A DNA stretch of 58,193 nucleotides from assembly GCF_000808535.1 (NCBI RefSeq), contig NZ_JWLV01000002.1, positions 1 through 58,193 on the forward strand, written 5' to 3'. The notes below the pieces were generated by a model. The model did not search any database, was not told where the DNA came from, and saw only the letters and a list, made by a program, of their open reading frames with translations. Source of the stretch: Vibrio sinaloensis (GTDB lineage: Bacteria > Pseudomonadota > Gammaproteobacteria > Enterobacterales > Vibrionaceae). Shown one piece after another: positions 33,847 through 41,423 of this stretch; within the stretch, counting starts at the first letter, position 1; every line of letters begins with the position of its first letter. Position numbers and translations under genes: made by a program.

Positions 33847-35052
33847 ATGACGGAAAAAAAGAAGCGCGGATTACTTTCTTGGCTTGGCTTTGGTGATGAT
33901 GACCAGGCAAAACAACCGGTTGATGAGAAACAACAAGTAGAAAGTGACGTTGTTGCCGAAGAGACGCAACCTGTTGAAGACGCGCCTCAGGAAGAGAACA
34001 CTAAACTAGCAGAAGCAGAAGCAGAAGCAGAAGCAGAAGCAGAAGCAGAAGCAGAAGCAGAGCCGACCGAGGAGCAGCCAGTAGTGGTTGAGCCTCAAGA
34101 GCCTCGTGTCGTAGAGCAGGAAAAGCCGACTGAGAGTTTCTTCGCACGACTAAAACGCAGTCTTGCGCGCACCAAAGCGAATATTGGCGCGGGTTTCTTT
34201 GGTCTGTTTAAAGGTAAACAGATTGATGATGACTTATTTGAAGAGTTGGAAGAGCAACTACTGATTGCTGATGTTGGCATGGATACCACGACTAAGATCA
34301 TCGATAGCCTGACAGAAAAAGCGTCGCGCCAAGAATTGAAAGATGGTGAAGCTTTGTATGGTCTACTGAAAGAAGAGATGGCGGAAATCTTATCGACAGT
34401 AGAAAAGCCGCTTGAAGTGGATACGTCAAAAACGCCATACGTGATCTTGATGGTCGGTGTGAACGGTGTAGGTAAGACCACGACAATTGGTAAGCTAGCA
34501 AAACAGTTCCAAGCTGAAGGTAAGAAAGTGATGCTTGCGGCAGGTGATACTTTCCGAGCTGCGGCTGTTGAACAGCTTCAAGTTTGGGGTGAACGCAATA
34601 ATGTACCGGTTGTTGCTCAGCACACTGGAGCGGATAGCGCGTCGGTAATTTACGATGCGATTGAGTCGGCAAAAGCAAAAGGCGTGGATGTGGTGATTGC
34701 GGATACCGCGGGTCGCCTACAAAACAAATCGAACTTGATGGAAGAGCTGCGTAAGATTGTTCGAGTTATGCAGAAAGTGGACGGCTCAGCGCCACATGAA
34801 ATCATGTTGACCTTGGATGCGGGTACTGGGCAAAACGCGATTAGCCAAGCGAAGCTGTTTAGCGACGTTGCGCCGCTTACCGGTATCACTCTGACTAAGC
34901 TAGACGGTACGGCGAAAGGTGGCGTTATTTTTGCGTTGGCAGACCAATTCCAGATCCCAATCCGCTACATTGGGGTCGGTGAAGGTATCGACGATTTACG
35001 CCCATTTGAAACCCAAGAGTTTATCGACGCTTTGTTTAGCCGCGAAGACTAA
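33847..35052 (+). CDS. ftsY: signal recognition particle receptor FtsY
   Basis: A 401-residue SRP receptor GTPase that delivers ribosome-nascent chains to the Sec translocon. The acidic A domain (about 1-95) contains nine uninterrupted Ala-Glu pairs at residues 55-72. The NG domain follows, with GTPase motifs GVNGVGKTTTIGKL (P-loop), DTFRAAAVEQL, ADTAGRLQ and TKLDGTAKGG. It is first in ftsY-ftsE-ftsX. The ATG at 33847 has a weak ribosome binding site but starts with KKKRGLLSWLGFGDD, typical of the membrane-targeting N-terminus. Confidence 0.97.
   Translation: MTEKKKRGLLSWLGFGDDDQAKQPVDEKQQVESDVVAEETQPVEDAPQEENTKLAEAEAEAEAEAEAEAEAEPTEEQPVVVEPQEPRVVEQEKPTESFFARLKRSLARTKANIGAGFFGLFKGKQIDDDLFEELEEQLLIADVGMDTTTKIIDSLTEKASRQELKDGEALYGLLKEEMAEILSTVEKPLEVDTSKTPYVILMVGVNGVGKTTTIGKLAKQFQAEGKKVMLAAGDTFRAAAVEQLQVWGERNNVPVVAQHTGADSASVIYDAIESAKAKGVDVVIADTAGRLQNKSNLMEELRKIVRVMQKVDGSAPHEIMLTLDAGTGQNAISQAKLFSDVAPLTGITLTKLDGTAKGGVIFALADQFQIPIRYIGVGEGIDDLRPFETQEFIDALFSRED
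34009..34062 (+). repeat. hexanucleotide repeat (GCAGAA)8 GCAGAG inside ftsY
   Basis: Nine tandem six-base units encode (Ala-Glu)9 in the acidic A domain. Eight are identical, the ninth differs in one base. Unit changes would keep the reading frame and alter only the charge and length of the linker. Confidence 0.97.
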
Positions 35053-35061
35053 CTGTCTGCT

Positions 35062-35096
35062 CCATAAAAGTGACCAATGAACGGTCACTTTTATGG
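35062..35096 (+). other. perfect 14-bp hairpin between ftsY and ftsE
   Basis: CCATAAAAGTGACC / GGTCACTTTTATGG with loop AATGAAC. No T-tract follows, so it is not a typical terminator; it may stabilise the 3' end of ftsY mRNA or act as a processing site in the ftsYEX transcript. Confidence 0.75.
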
Positions 35097-35140
35097 ATTG
35101 GGAATCACGAAAGTAGAAAAGTTCGTAAGAGGAATTACGG

Positions 35141-35815
35141 GTGATAAAGTTTCAGCAAGTCAGTAAAGCGTATCGTGGTGGTCGTCAAGCGCTGCAAAAA
35201 GTCGACTTTCATCTGCGTCGTGGAGAAATGGCCTTTTTAGGTGGTCATTCTGGTGCGGGCAAAAGCACCTTGCTTAAATTGATCTGTGCGATTGAGCGCC
35301 CAACGGATGGGAAGATTTACTTCAACGATCACGACATTACACGTATCCCCAATAAAGATATTCCTTTTTTACGTCGTAACATCGGTATTGTTTTCCAAGA
35401 CCACCGCTTGCTGATGGATCGCCCTGTATATGACAACGTCGCGCTGCCAATGCGCATTGAGTCGATCTCCGAGCACGAAATAAAGCGCAGAGTGAATGCC
35501 GCTCTGGATAAGACGGGTCTGCTGGACAAAGCTAAGTGTCTTCCTAGCCAGTTATCTGGTGGTGAGCAGCAGCGTGTGGGTATTGCTCGTGCGGTGGTCA
35601 ATCGCCCCACCTTGCTATTGGCTGATGAGCCCACGGGTAACTTAGACCCCGAGCTGTCGAGTCGCGTATTGAAATTACTTGAAGAGTTTAACCGCGCCGG
35701 TGTGACGATCCTCCTGGCCACGCATGATATTGGGTTAGTGAACACTCGCCCACAATATCGTCACCTTGAACTGAACCAAGGCTTTTTGAGCGAGGTTGAA
35801 GATTATGGCCAGTAA
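35141..35815 (+). CDS. ftsE: cell division ATP-binding protein FtsE
   Basis: A 224-residue ABC ATPase. Walker A GHSGAGKST, Q-loop FQDHRLL, signature LSGGEQQRV, Walker B LLLADEPTGNLD and the switch His in LATHD are all present. With FtsX it couples the division ring to activation of septal peptidoglycan hydrolases through EnvC-type partners. GTG start with an AAGAGGA site. It overlaps ftsX. Confidence 0.97.
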   Translation: MIKFQQVSKAYRGGRQALQKVDFHLRRGEMAFLGGHSGAGKSTLLKLICAIERPTDGKIYFNDHDITRIPNKDIPFLRRNIGIVFQDHRLLMDRPVYDNVALPMRIESISEHEIKRRVNAALDKTGLLDKAKCLPSQLSGGEQQRVGIARAVVNRPTLLLADEPTGNLDPELSSRVLKLLEEFNRAGVTILLATHDIGLVNTRPQYRHLELNQGFLSEVEDYGQ

Positions 35816-36773
35816 CACCCGTAACCGCAAAGCAACCAAAGCGCGAACGGTGAATCGAGTCAAGCGCGATGGTTTTCTGACCATTCATTTCAAGCAAGCA
35901 AAAGCCTCTTTATTGGAGTTCACCGAGCGACCATTGGGCAATCTTCTTACGCTTGCTGTGATCTCTATGGCTTTGGCGTTGCCATCGGCGCTCTATTTGC
36001 TTGGTAAAAACCTGTCAGTGGCTTCGTCACATGTCACCAGCCCTTCTCAAATCAGTGGTTATATTGCGGAAAGTACACCAGAAGCTCGTATCATGATCTT
36101 GAAAGATAATCTTGAGAGCATGAAAGAAGTCGCGGCCGTGCAATATATTTCGCCGCAGCAAGGTCTCAATGATTTGAGTGAGTATTCGGGCTTTGAGCAA
36201 GCAATCTCGTTGTTGGATGATTACGCGTTGCCAGGGGTGTTAGTGATCACTCCGAGCATGGAAGAGAAAGCCAAGGTGAAAGAGCTCGCTAGCCTAATCC
36301 GCGCGGAAGAAGATATTACTGATGTTCGGATGGATGAAGATTGGCTAACGCGCCTTGACGCAATCAAAAACTTAGTCAGTGGCATTGTGATTACGCTGTC
36401 GTTATTGATGTTGGGTTCGGTATTTCTCATTGTGGGCAATACGCTAAGGTTCAACGTATTAGCGAATAAAGAAGAGATTCAAACCATGAAACTGATTGGC
36501 GCAACCAATGGCTTTATTTTGCGCCCTTACTTATATTCAGGTATGTGGTTTGGCTTGTTAGGTGCGCTGTCTGCGTGGATTTTAACGGCGATTATCACAG
36601 TTTTACTGAACAGCAGTGTCGAGCAATTGGCTTTACTTTATGATAGCCGCTTCAGACTCATTGGGCTGAGCTGGGATGAGAGCTTACTGCTTTTAATGCT
36701 GGGAACTTTCATTGGATGCCTAGCTGCGAAAGTGTCTGCGCAACGTCATCTAAAAGAAATTGAACCAGTTTAA
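35805..36773 (+). CDS. ftsX: cell division protein FtsX
   Basis: A 322-residue membrane protein with four membrane helices (about 44-66, 195-220, 245-270, 290-312) and a periplasmic loop between the first two that recruits the hydrolase activator. The basic cytoplasmic N-terminus matches gammaproteobacterial FtsX. ATG 35805 lies inside the end of ftsE; a TTG at 35796 is the only alternative. The overlap indicates translational coupling with FtsE. Confidence 0.96.
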   Translation: MASNTRNRKATKARTVNRVKRDGFLTIHFKQAKASLLEFTERPLGNLLTLAVISMALALPSALYLLGKNLSVASSHVTSPSQISGYIAESTPEARIMILKDNLESMKEVAAVQYISPQQGLNDLSEYSGFEQAISLLDDYALPGVLVITPSMEEKAKVKELASLIRAEEDITDVRMDEDWLTRLDAIKNLVSGIVITLSLLMLGSVFLIVGNTLRFNVLANKEEIQTMKLIGATNGFILRPYLYSGMWFGLLGALSAWILTAIITVLLNSSVEQLALLYDSRFRLIGLSWDESLLLLMLGTFIGCLAAKVSAQRHLKEIEPV

Positions 36774-36864
36774 TTTCAGCGTGTCCTACTATTTGAAAAA
36801 GTAGACGCTACCGTGTACTTTTACTTGTGTAAACAATTTGTTTATGCATAATTACTTTCCCTTG

Positions 36865-36892
36865 CTTGAAACCTGTTCATTTTAGGTTCAAG
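36865..36892 (+). other. stem-loop in the rpoH leader region
   Basis: CTTGAAACCT / AGGTTCAAG, a 9-bp stem with one bulged A and a 9-base loop, 48 bases before the rpoH start. It may be an mRNA structure or a protein-binding dyad. Confidence 0.45.
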
Positions 36893-36940
36893 ATTATCGG
36901 GTTAAAAATGACTCCAGATCAGAGATTGATGAGGAATTGA

Positions 36941-37798
36941 ATGACTAACCAAGCGTACCCAATGGCTGTAGTTACACAAGATAGCTTGGACAGCTACATC
37001 CGCAAAGTAAACAGCTACCCAATGCTGACTGCTGACGAGGAACGTGAACTCGCAGAGAAACTGCATTACGACGGTGAAATCGAGGCGGCTAAAGGACTTA
37101 TCCTTTCGCACTTGCGTTTCGTTGTGCACGTTGCTCGTGGTTATTCTGGTTACGGTTTGCCAATGGCAGACTTAGTACAAGAGGGTAACATCGGCCTGAT
37201 GAAAGCCGTAAAACGCTTTAATCCAGAGGTAGGTGTTCGTCTTGTGTCATTTGCTGTTCATTGGATCAAAGCCGAAATTCATGAGTACGTTTTGCGTAAC
37301 TGGCGTATCGTGAAAATTGCCACGACAAAAGCTCAGCGTAAACTGTTCTTCAACCTGCGTAAGTCGAAAAAGCGTCTAGGTTGGTTTAACAACGGTGAAG
37401 TTGAAACTGTTGCGAAAGAGCTTGGCGTTGAGCCTTCAGAGGTTCGCGAAATGGAGTCTCGCTTAGCCGCGCAAGACTCGACATTTGAAATGCAAGCGGA
37501 CGATGACGATACTGGCACGTCGTACACAGCTCCAGTACTTTATTTGGAAGATAAAGCGTCAGATGTGGCTGACAACGTTGAAGCGGCAAACTGGGAAGCG
37601 CACACTAACAATCGTTTGAGCTTAGCTTTGGCGAGTTTGGATGAGCGTAGCCAACACATTGTCCGTTCTCGTTGGTTGGACGACAACAAAGCAACGCTGC
37701 AAGAATTAGCTGAGACCTACAGCGTATCTGCAGAGCGCATTCGTCAACTAGAAAAGAATGCGATGAAGAAGCTGAAAGTGGCGGTCGGTGATTTTTAA
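36941..37798 (+). CDS. rpoH: heat-shock sigma factor RpoH (sigma-32)
   Basis: A 285-residue group 3 sigma factor directing heat-shock transcription. Region 2 contains [19 protein letters not shown] and [20 protein letters not shown]; the diagnostic RpoH box QRKLFFNLR begins at residue 132; region 4 ends with the helix-turn-helix [19 protein letters not shown]. It lies after ftsYEX as in other gammaproteobacteria but with a 167-bp gap for its own promoters. A GAGG site precedes the ATG. Confidence 0.98.
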   Translation: MTNQAYPMAVVTQDSLDSYIRKVNSYPMLTADEERELAEKLHYDGEIEAAKGLILSHLRFVVHVARGYSGYGLPMADLVQEGNIGLMKAVKRFNPEVGVRLVSFAVHWIKAEIHEYVLRNWRIVKIATTKAQRKLFFNLRKSKKRLGWFNNGEVETVAKELGVEPSEVREMESRLAAQDSTFEMQADDDDTGTSYTAPVLYLEDKASDVADNVEAANWEAHTNNRLSLALASLDERSQHIVRSRWLDDNKATLQELAETYSVSAERIRQLEKNAMKKLKVAVGDF

Positions 37799-37820
37799 TC
37801 CCACATAGCGCGATATTCAA

Positions 37821-37853
37821 AAAAAGCCGAGATCAAATGATCTCGGCTTTTTT
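37821..37853 (+). terminator. terminator of rpoH
   Basis: Long stem AAAAAGCCGAGATCA / TGATCTCGGCTTTTT with a very short AA loop, followed by T's. Confidence 0.92.
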
Positions 37854-38211
37854 ATTGCCGATCGAAAATTGCACCGACTGAGGGAAGATTTGGATCGAAA
37901 ATAGCCAGACCTTCCTGTGGGTAACTCTGTGGTAAATTTCTTTGCTAGATGTCAGAAAGCAGGGTGAATAAAGGCACAGAGAGCAATTGCCTGGTGGGGA
38001 TACTTTTACTTTTACACACATTTAAATAAGGATCATCACTACATATAGTGGATCCATTTCAAGAATCATACTTTATCAACGTAATCCACAAAATTATCCA
38101 CAGATGGTTAATAAACAAACGCCAGTGGATAACCTTAGTAACCTCGTGTACTTGTTGAGCACTGGATAGGTTACAATGGCAGCAAATAATAATTCCCTAA
38201 AGAGAAAGTCA
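37854..38211. other. rpoH-glpE intergenic region with a cluster of DnaA-box-like sequences
   Basis: No gene recognised. It holds a perfect DnaA box TTATCCACA (38094-38102), a one-mismatch box TAATCCACA (38082-38090) and, on the other strand, TTATCCACT (38124-38132), plus a dyad ATCACTA...TAGTGGAT around 38035-38052. The glpE promoter must also lie here. Confidence 0.55.
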
Positions 38212-38538
38212 ATGGACCAGTTTAAACATATCGATGTGGCGGGCGCGCAAGCCCTACTAGAGCAAGGAGAAGCGCGCTTGGTGGATATTCGAGATCCGCA
38301 ATCCTTTGCTGTCGCGCATCCACAGTCTGCTTATCACCTTACCAACGACAGCATTGTCCAGTTTATGAATGAAGTGGAGTTCGAACAGCCTGTATTGGTG
38401 ATGTGCTATCACGGTATCAGTAGCCAAGGCGCAGCACAGTATTTGGTTAACCAAGGCTTTGAGCAGGTGTATAGTGTGGATGGCGGCTTTGAAGCTTGGC
38501 AGCGTGCCAACTTGCCGATTGAATCCAACATGAACTAG
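38212..38538 (+). CDS. glpE: thiosulfate sulfurtransferase GlpE
   Basis: A 108-residue single-domain rhodanese that moves sulfane sulfur from thiosulfate to acceptors such as thioredoxin or cyanide. The persulfide-forming Cys65 is in the loop [12 protein letters not shown], and [14 protein letters not shown] is the rhodanese motif. Length equals that of E. coli GlpE. I chose ATG 38212, with an AAAGAGAAAG site, over the open frame from 38176. It is coupled to glpG (9-bp gap). Confidence 0.95.
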   Translation: MDQFKHIDVAGAQALLEQGEARLVDIRDPQSFAVAHPQSAYHLTNDSIVQFMNEVEFEQPVLVMCYHGISSQGAAQYLVNQGFEQVYSVDGGFEAWQRANLPIESNMN

Positions 38539-38547
38539 GAAGATGTT

Positions 38548-39396
38548 ATGGTCAGACTGATCTCATTAACAAACCCAAGAATGGCACAAGCCTTTATCGA
38601 TTATATGGCTTCTCGCCAGATCGATATTAAGATGATGCCCGAGGGAGGAGGTCAGTTTGCTTTATGGTTGAGTAATCCTGAGCACCAAATTGAAGCAGAA
38701 TCCGAGCTCAATCACTTCTTGGCTAATCCTAATGATGCCAAATATCAAGCGGCGTCATGGGATATGGCCGAATCACGAACCAACCAGTTTACCTATCGCT
38801 CGCCGAGCATGCTGGCGATGATCAAAGCCAAAGCGGGGCCAATGACTTTAGCCATCATGCTGATTTGTGTGGTTATCTTTACCATGCAGCAGTTGGGGGC
38901 CGGGGATGCGGTTTTTACTGCGCTCCATTTTCCTGCGTTTGCGGGACAAGAGTGGCAACTGTGGCGCTGGATGAGTCACGCAGTACTCCATTTTTCGGTA
39001 ATACACATCGCCTTCAACTTACTATGGTGGTGGCAGTTGGGGGGCGATATTGAGCAGCGCTTAGGTTCTGGCAAGCTTCTTCAATTGTTTGTGGTGTCAG
39101 CAGCATTATCTGGCGCGGGTCAATACTGGGTAGAAGGCGCTAACTTTGGTGGCTTGTCAGGTGTGGTTTATGCCTTGGTTGGTTATCTTTGGATGATAGG
39201 GTACAAAGCCCCTCAATTGGGTTTAAGCATGCCAAAGCCTGTGATTGGGTTTATGTTGGTCTGGCTCGTACTCGGTTTTGTTCAGCCATTTATGGCCATC
39301 GCCAATACCGCACACCTGGCAGGATTACTGGCGGGGGTAGCAATCGGATTACTGGATGCGGAGCGTTACAACAAACATCAAAAAAGCGGCAGTTAG
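38548..39396 (+). CDS. glpG: rhomboid intramembrane serine protease GlpG
   Basis: A 282-residue rhomboid protease: cytosolic N-terminal domain (about 1-85), then six membrane helices. The catalytic dyad is Ser204 in GGLSGVVYALVGY and His256 in TAHLAGLLAG; the loop 1 WR motif (LWRWMSHAVLHFS) and HIAFNLLWWW are also typical. It cleaves within or near membrane helices of orphan or unfolded membrane proteins. The TAG stop lies in the loop of the terminator that follows. Confidence 0.97.
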   Translation: MVRLISLTNPRMAQAFIDYMASRQIDIKMMPEGGGQFALWLSNPEHQIEAESELNHFLANPNDAKYQAASWDMAESRTNQFTYRSPSMLAMIKAKAGPMTLAIMLICVVIFTMQQLGAGDAVFTALHFPAFAGQEWQLWRWMSHAVLHFSVIHIAFNLLWWWQLGGDIEQRLGSGKLLQLFVVSAALSGAGQYWVEGANFGGLSGVVYALVGYLWMIGYKAPQLGLSMPKPVIGFMLVWLVLGFVQPFMAIANTAHLAGLLAGVAIGLLDAERYNKHQKSGS

Positions 39397-39405
39397 CCGC
39401 TTTTT
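39381..39405. terminator. bidirectional terminator overlapping the end of glpG
   Basis: Stem AAAAAGCGGC / GCCGCTTTTT with loop AGTTA; it includes the glpG stop codon and can also end the FliL-like gene from the other side. Confidence 0.88.
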
Positions 39406-39425
39406 ATCGTCTTTTGACTCGCTCG

Positions 39426-39833
39426 CTACTGATAGAGATACTTGGTAAAGAGAAGGTCTGCGATGACCGTTTTCCCCGTTTCAGGCAGTAGGATGGAGTT
39501 TAGCTGCTCGACTAACGATTTACGTAAGTCCTCACGACCGGCGAGCGAAGTGATGGTGTCTTCTGACTGTTGACCCAATAGCTCAATGACGGCATCTCGA
39601 ATCAGTGGCTGGTGCAGCTCAATAATGGCCAAGTCGGTTTCCGCTGCAACCATAATATCGATGCGCACTTGAATGTAGCCGAGCTTTTTGCCCTTGGTGT
39701 AAAAGTTGGTCGTTAGATCCGGTTCAAGTGTAAAGTACGCGAGCTTTGGAACCCCTTCTTCCTCAGCGAATGTAGGAAGACTTATCAACAGTGTCCATGC
39801 GACAAATATTTGGGCTAGGTAACGTTTAATCAT
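39426..39833 (-). CDS. FliL-like periplasmic protein (orphan)
   Basis: A 135-residue protein with an N-terminal hydrophobic signal or anchor (IFVAWTLLISLPTFA), then a FliL-type domain: YFTLEPDLTTNFYTKGKKLGYIQVRIDI, LIRDAVIELLGQQ, and the C-terminal VIADLLFTKYLYQ. FliL proteins surround the flagellar stator; this copy is far from any flagellar genes, a location common in vibrios. The start is either ATG 39833 or TTG 39857; the ATG gives a cleaner signal sequence. Confidence 0.85.
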   Translation of the reverse strand: MIKRYLAQIFVAWTLLISLPTFAEEEGVPKLAYFTLEPDLTTNFYTKGKKLGYIQVRIDIMVAAETDLAIIELHQPLIRDAVIELLGQQSEDTITSLAGREDLRKSLVEQLNSILLPETGKTVIADLLFTKYLYQ

Positions 39834-39998
39834 ATTTATAACTTTTCTTTCTTCCAATCACGATACTCGAATCGCCAGAGTCTTGTTACAATGGAGCATC
39901 TGTTTGTAATAAAAATGCGTTAAGTACTCGATGTGGTGGTTAACACTTCAGATCGAAGCTTTATTGTACGCCGATAAGGCTACTTATTGAATACTAGT

Positions 39999-40550
39999 AT
40001 GAATCAATTGATTGCGCTCTATTTATCTGCATTGCGCCAAGTAAGCTGGCAAGAACCGGCTGAGTTTAACTTTCCCGACGCGATTTCCAAGCAGTGGCTG
40101 CTGGAACAGGGCTCATTGTCACGTTTACTCAGCTCCTATTGCGACGGTCTGACGGTTGACCTTGTCCACAACAAAATTGTGAAAGCGGAGAAGCTGAATC
40201 ATCAAGAAGTTGACTTGTTGAACCAAGAGCCCTGTCTGCTACGTAAGGTAGTATTAAATGGTGACGGAGAGGCTTGGGTGCTGGGTCGGACCTTAATTCC
40301 GCTTTCCTCAATGGAAGATCAACAACATGACCTCACACAGCAAGGGGAAATCCCTTTGGGTTTGACGGTGTTCAGCGCAGATAACGTTAAACGAGATGCG
40401 TTACAAGTCGGGTGGGCAAACACACCACAAGGTGACATGCTCGCGCGTCGCTCAAGATTATGGATGAATCATAAACCTATGTTGGTTGCGGAACTCTTTT
40501 TACCCACAGCGCCAATGTACACCAAGGAGACATGGCATGACGGCGAGTAA
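39999..40550 (+). CDS. ubiC: chorismate lyase
   Basis: A 183-residue enzyme releasing pyruvate from chorismate to give 4-hydroxybenzoate, the first step of ubiquinone synthesis. The call rests on the conserved C-terminal half: [23 protein letters not shown] and [15 protein letters not shown], and on the neighbouring ubiA. A TTG at 39987, four codons upstream in frame, has a better placed AAGG site, so the true start could be there. It overlaps ubiA by 14 bp. Confidence 0.94.
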   Translation: MNQLIALYLSALRQVSWQEPAEFNFPDAISKQWLLEQGSLSRLLSSYCDGLTVDLVHNKIVKAEKLNHQEVDLLNQEPCLLRKVVLNGDGEAWVLGRTLIPLSSMEDQQHDLTQQGEIPLGLTVFSADNVKRDALQVGWANTPQGDMLARRSRLWMNHKPMLVAELFLPTAPMYTKETWHDGE

Positions 40551-41391
40551 GGCTCAGGCGTATTGGCAATTGATGCGGATGGATAAGCCAATTGGCACCT
40601 TGCTTCTGCTTTGGCCGACTTTGTGGGCATTGATCATCGCCGCGCAAGGGGTGCCCGATCCTAAAGTGCTGGTGGTGTTTATTTTAGGTGTTGTGTTTAT
40701 GCGTGCCGCTGGGTGCGTAATTAATGACTTTGCTGACAGAAAAGTAGATGGTCATGTTAAGCGTACTAGCCAAAGACCATTACCTTCAGGGCGGGTTACT
40801 TCCAAAGAAGCGATCACGCTGTTTATCATCTTGGGTGTTGCTTCATTCTTGTTAGTGCTAACCATGAATCCGCTCACCATTGCGCTCTCTTTTGCGGGGA
40901 TAGTGCTGGCATTTATCTATCCGTTCATGAAGCGCTTTACTCATCTGCCTCAGCTATTTTTGGGTTTGGCTTTCAGTTGGTCGATTCCGATGGCTTGGGC
41001 GGCGCAAGCAAATGAGCTGCCAATGGTGGTTTGGTTTGTCTTTGCCATTAATGCGCTATGGACCATCGCTTACGACACGCAGTATGCCATGGTGGATCGC
41101 GACGACGACTTGAAAATTGGGATTAAATCCACTGCGATTCTATTTGGTCGTTTCGACAAGATGGTGATTGGTGTTTTGCAATTGATCACCTTAGCCATGC
41201 TGATTTACCTCGGCGTTTGGTATCAATTGGGGGCTAGTTTCTATTGGAGCTTGTTGATTGCGGGTGCCTTGTTTGTTTTCCAACAGCACCTGATTCGTCA
41301 TCGCGAAAGAGAGCTGTGTTTTCGGGCTTTCCTCAACAATAATTATGTCGGTATGGTTATCGCGATTGGATTGCTAATCGCGTTTATTTAA
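40537..41391 (+). CDS. ubiA: 4-hydroxybenzoate octaprenyltransferase
   Basis: A 284-residue inner-membrane prenyltransferase that adds the polyprenyl tail to 4-hydroxybenzoate. Both Asp-rich motifs are present: NDFADRKVD in the first half and [12 protein letters not shown] in the second, each binding Mg-diphosphate, among about eight to nine helices. ATG 40537 follows an AAGGAGA site inside the end of ubiC, so the two are coupled. Confidence 0.97.
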   Translation: MTASKAQAYWQLMRMDKPIGTLLLLWPTLWALIIAAQGVPDPKVLVVFILGVVFMRAAGCVINDFADRKVDGHVKRTSQRPLPSGRVTSKEAITLFIILGVASFLLVLTMNPLTIALSFAGIVLAFIYPFMKRFTHLPQLFLGLAFSWSIPMAWAAQANELPMVVWFVFAINALWTIAYDTQYAMVDRDDDLKIGIKSTAILFGRFDKMVIGVLQLITLAMLIYLGVWYQLGASFYWSLLIAGALFVFQQHLIRHRERELCFRAFLNNNYVGMVIAIGLLIAFI

Positions 41392-41395
41392 AAGA

Positions 41396-41422
41396 AAGGG
41401 CATCATCGAGATGCCCTTTTTG
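41396..41422. terminator. bidirectional terminator between ubiA and plsB
   Basis: Stem AAAGGGCATC / GATGCCCTTT with a short loop ATCGA-type, and T's on the plus strand. Confidence 0.85.
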
Positions 41423-41423
41423 T

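Noticed and set aside
34298..34678. 126-codon minus-strand frame inside ftsY
   Set aside because: Shadow of the FtsY GTPase domain; no independent signal.
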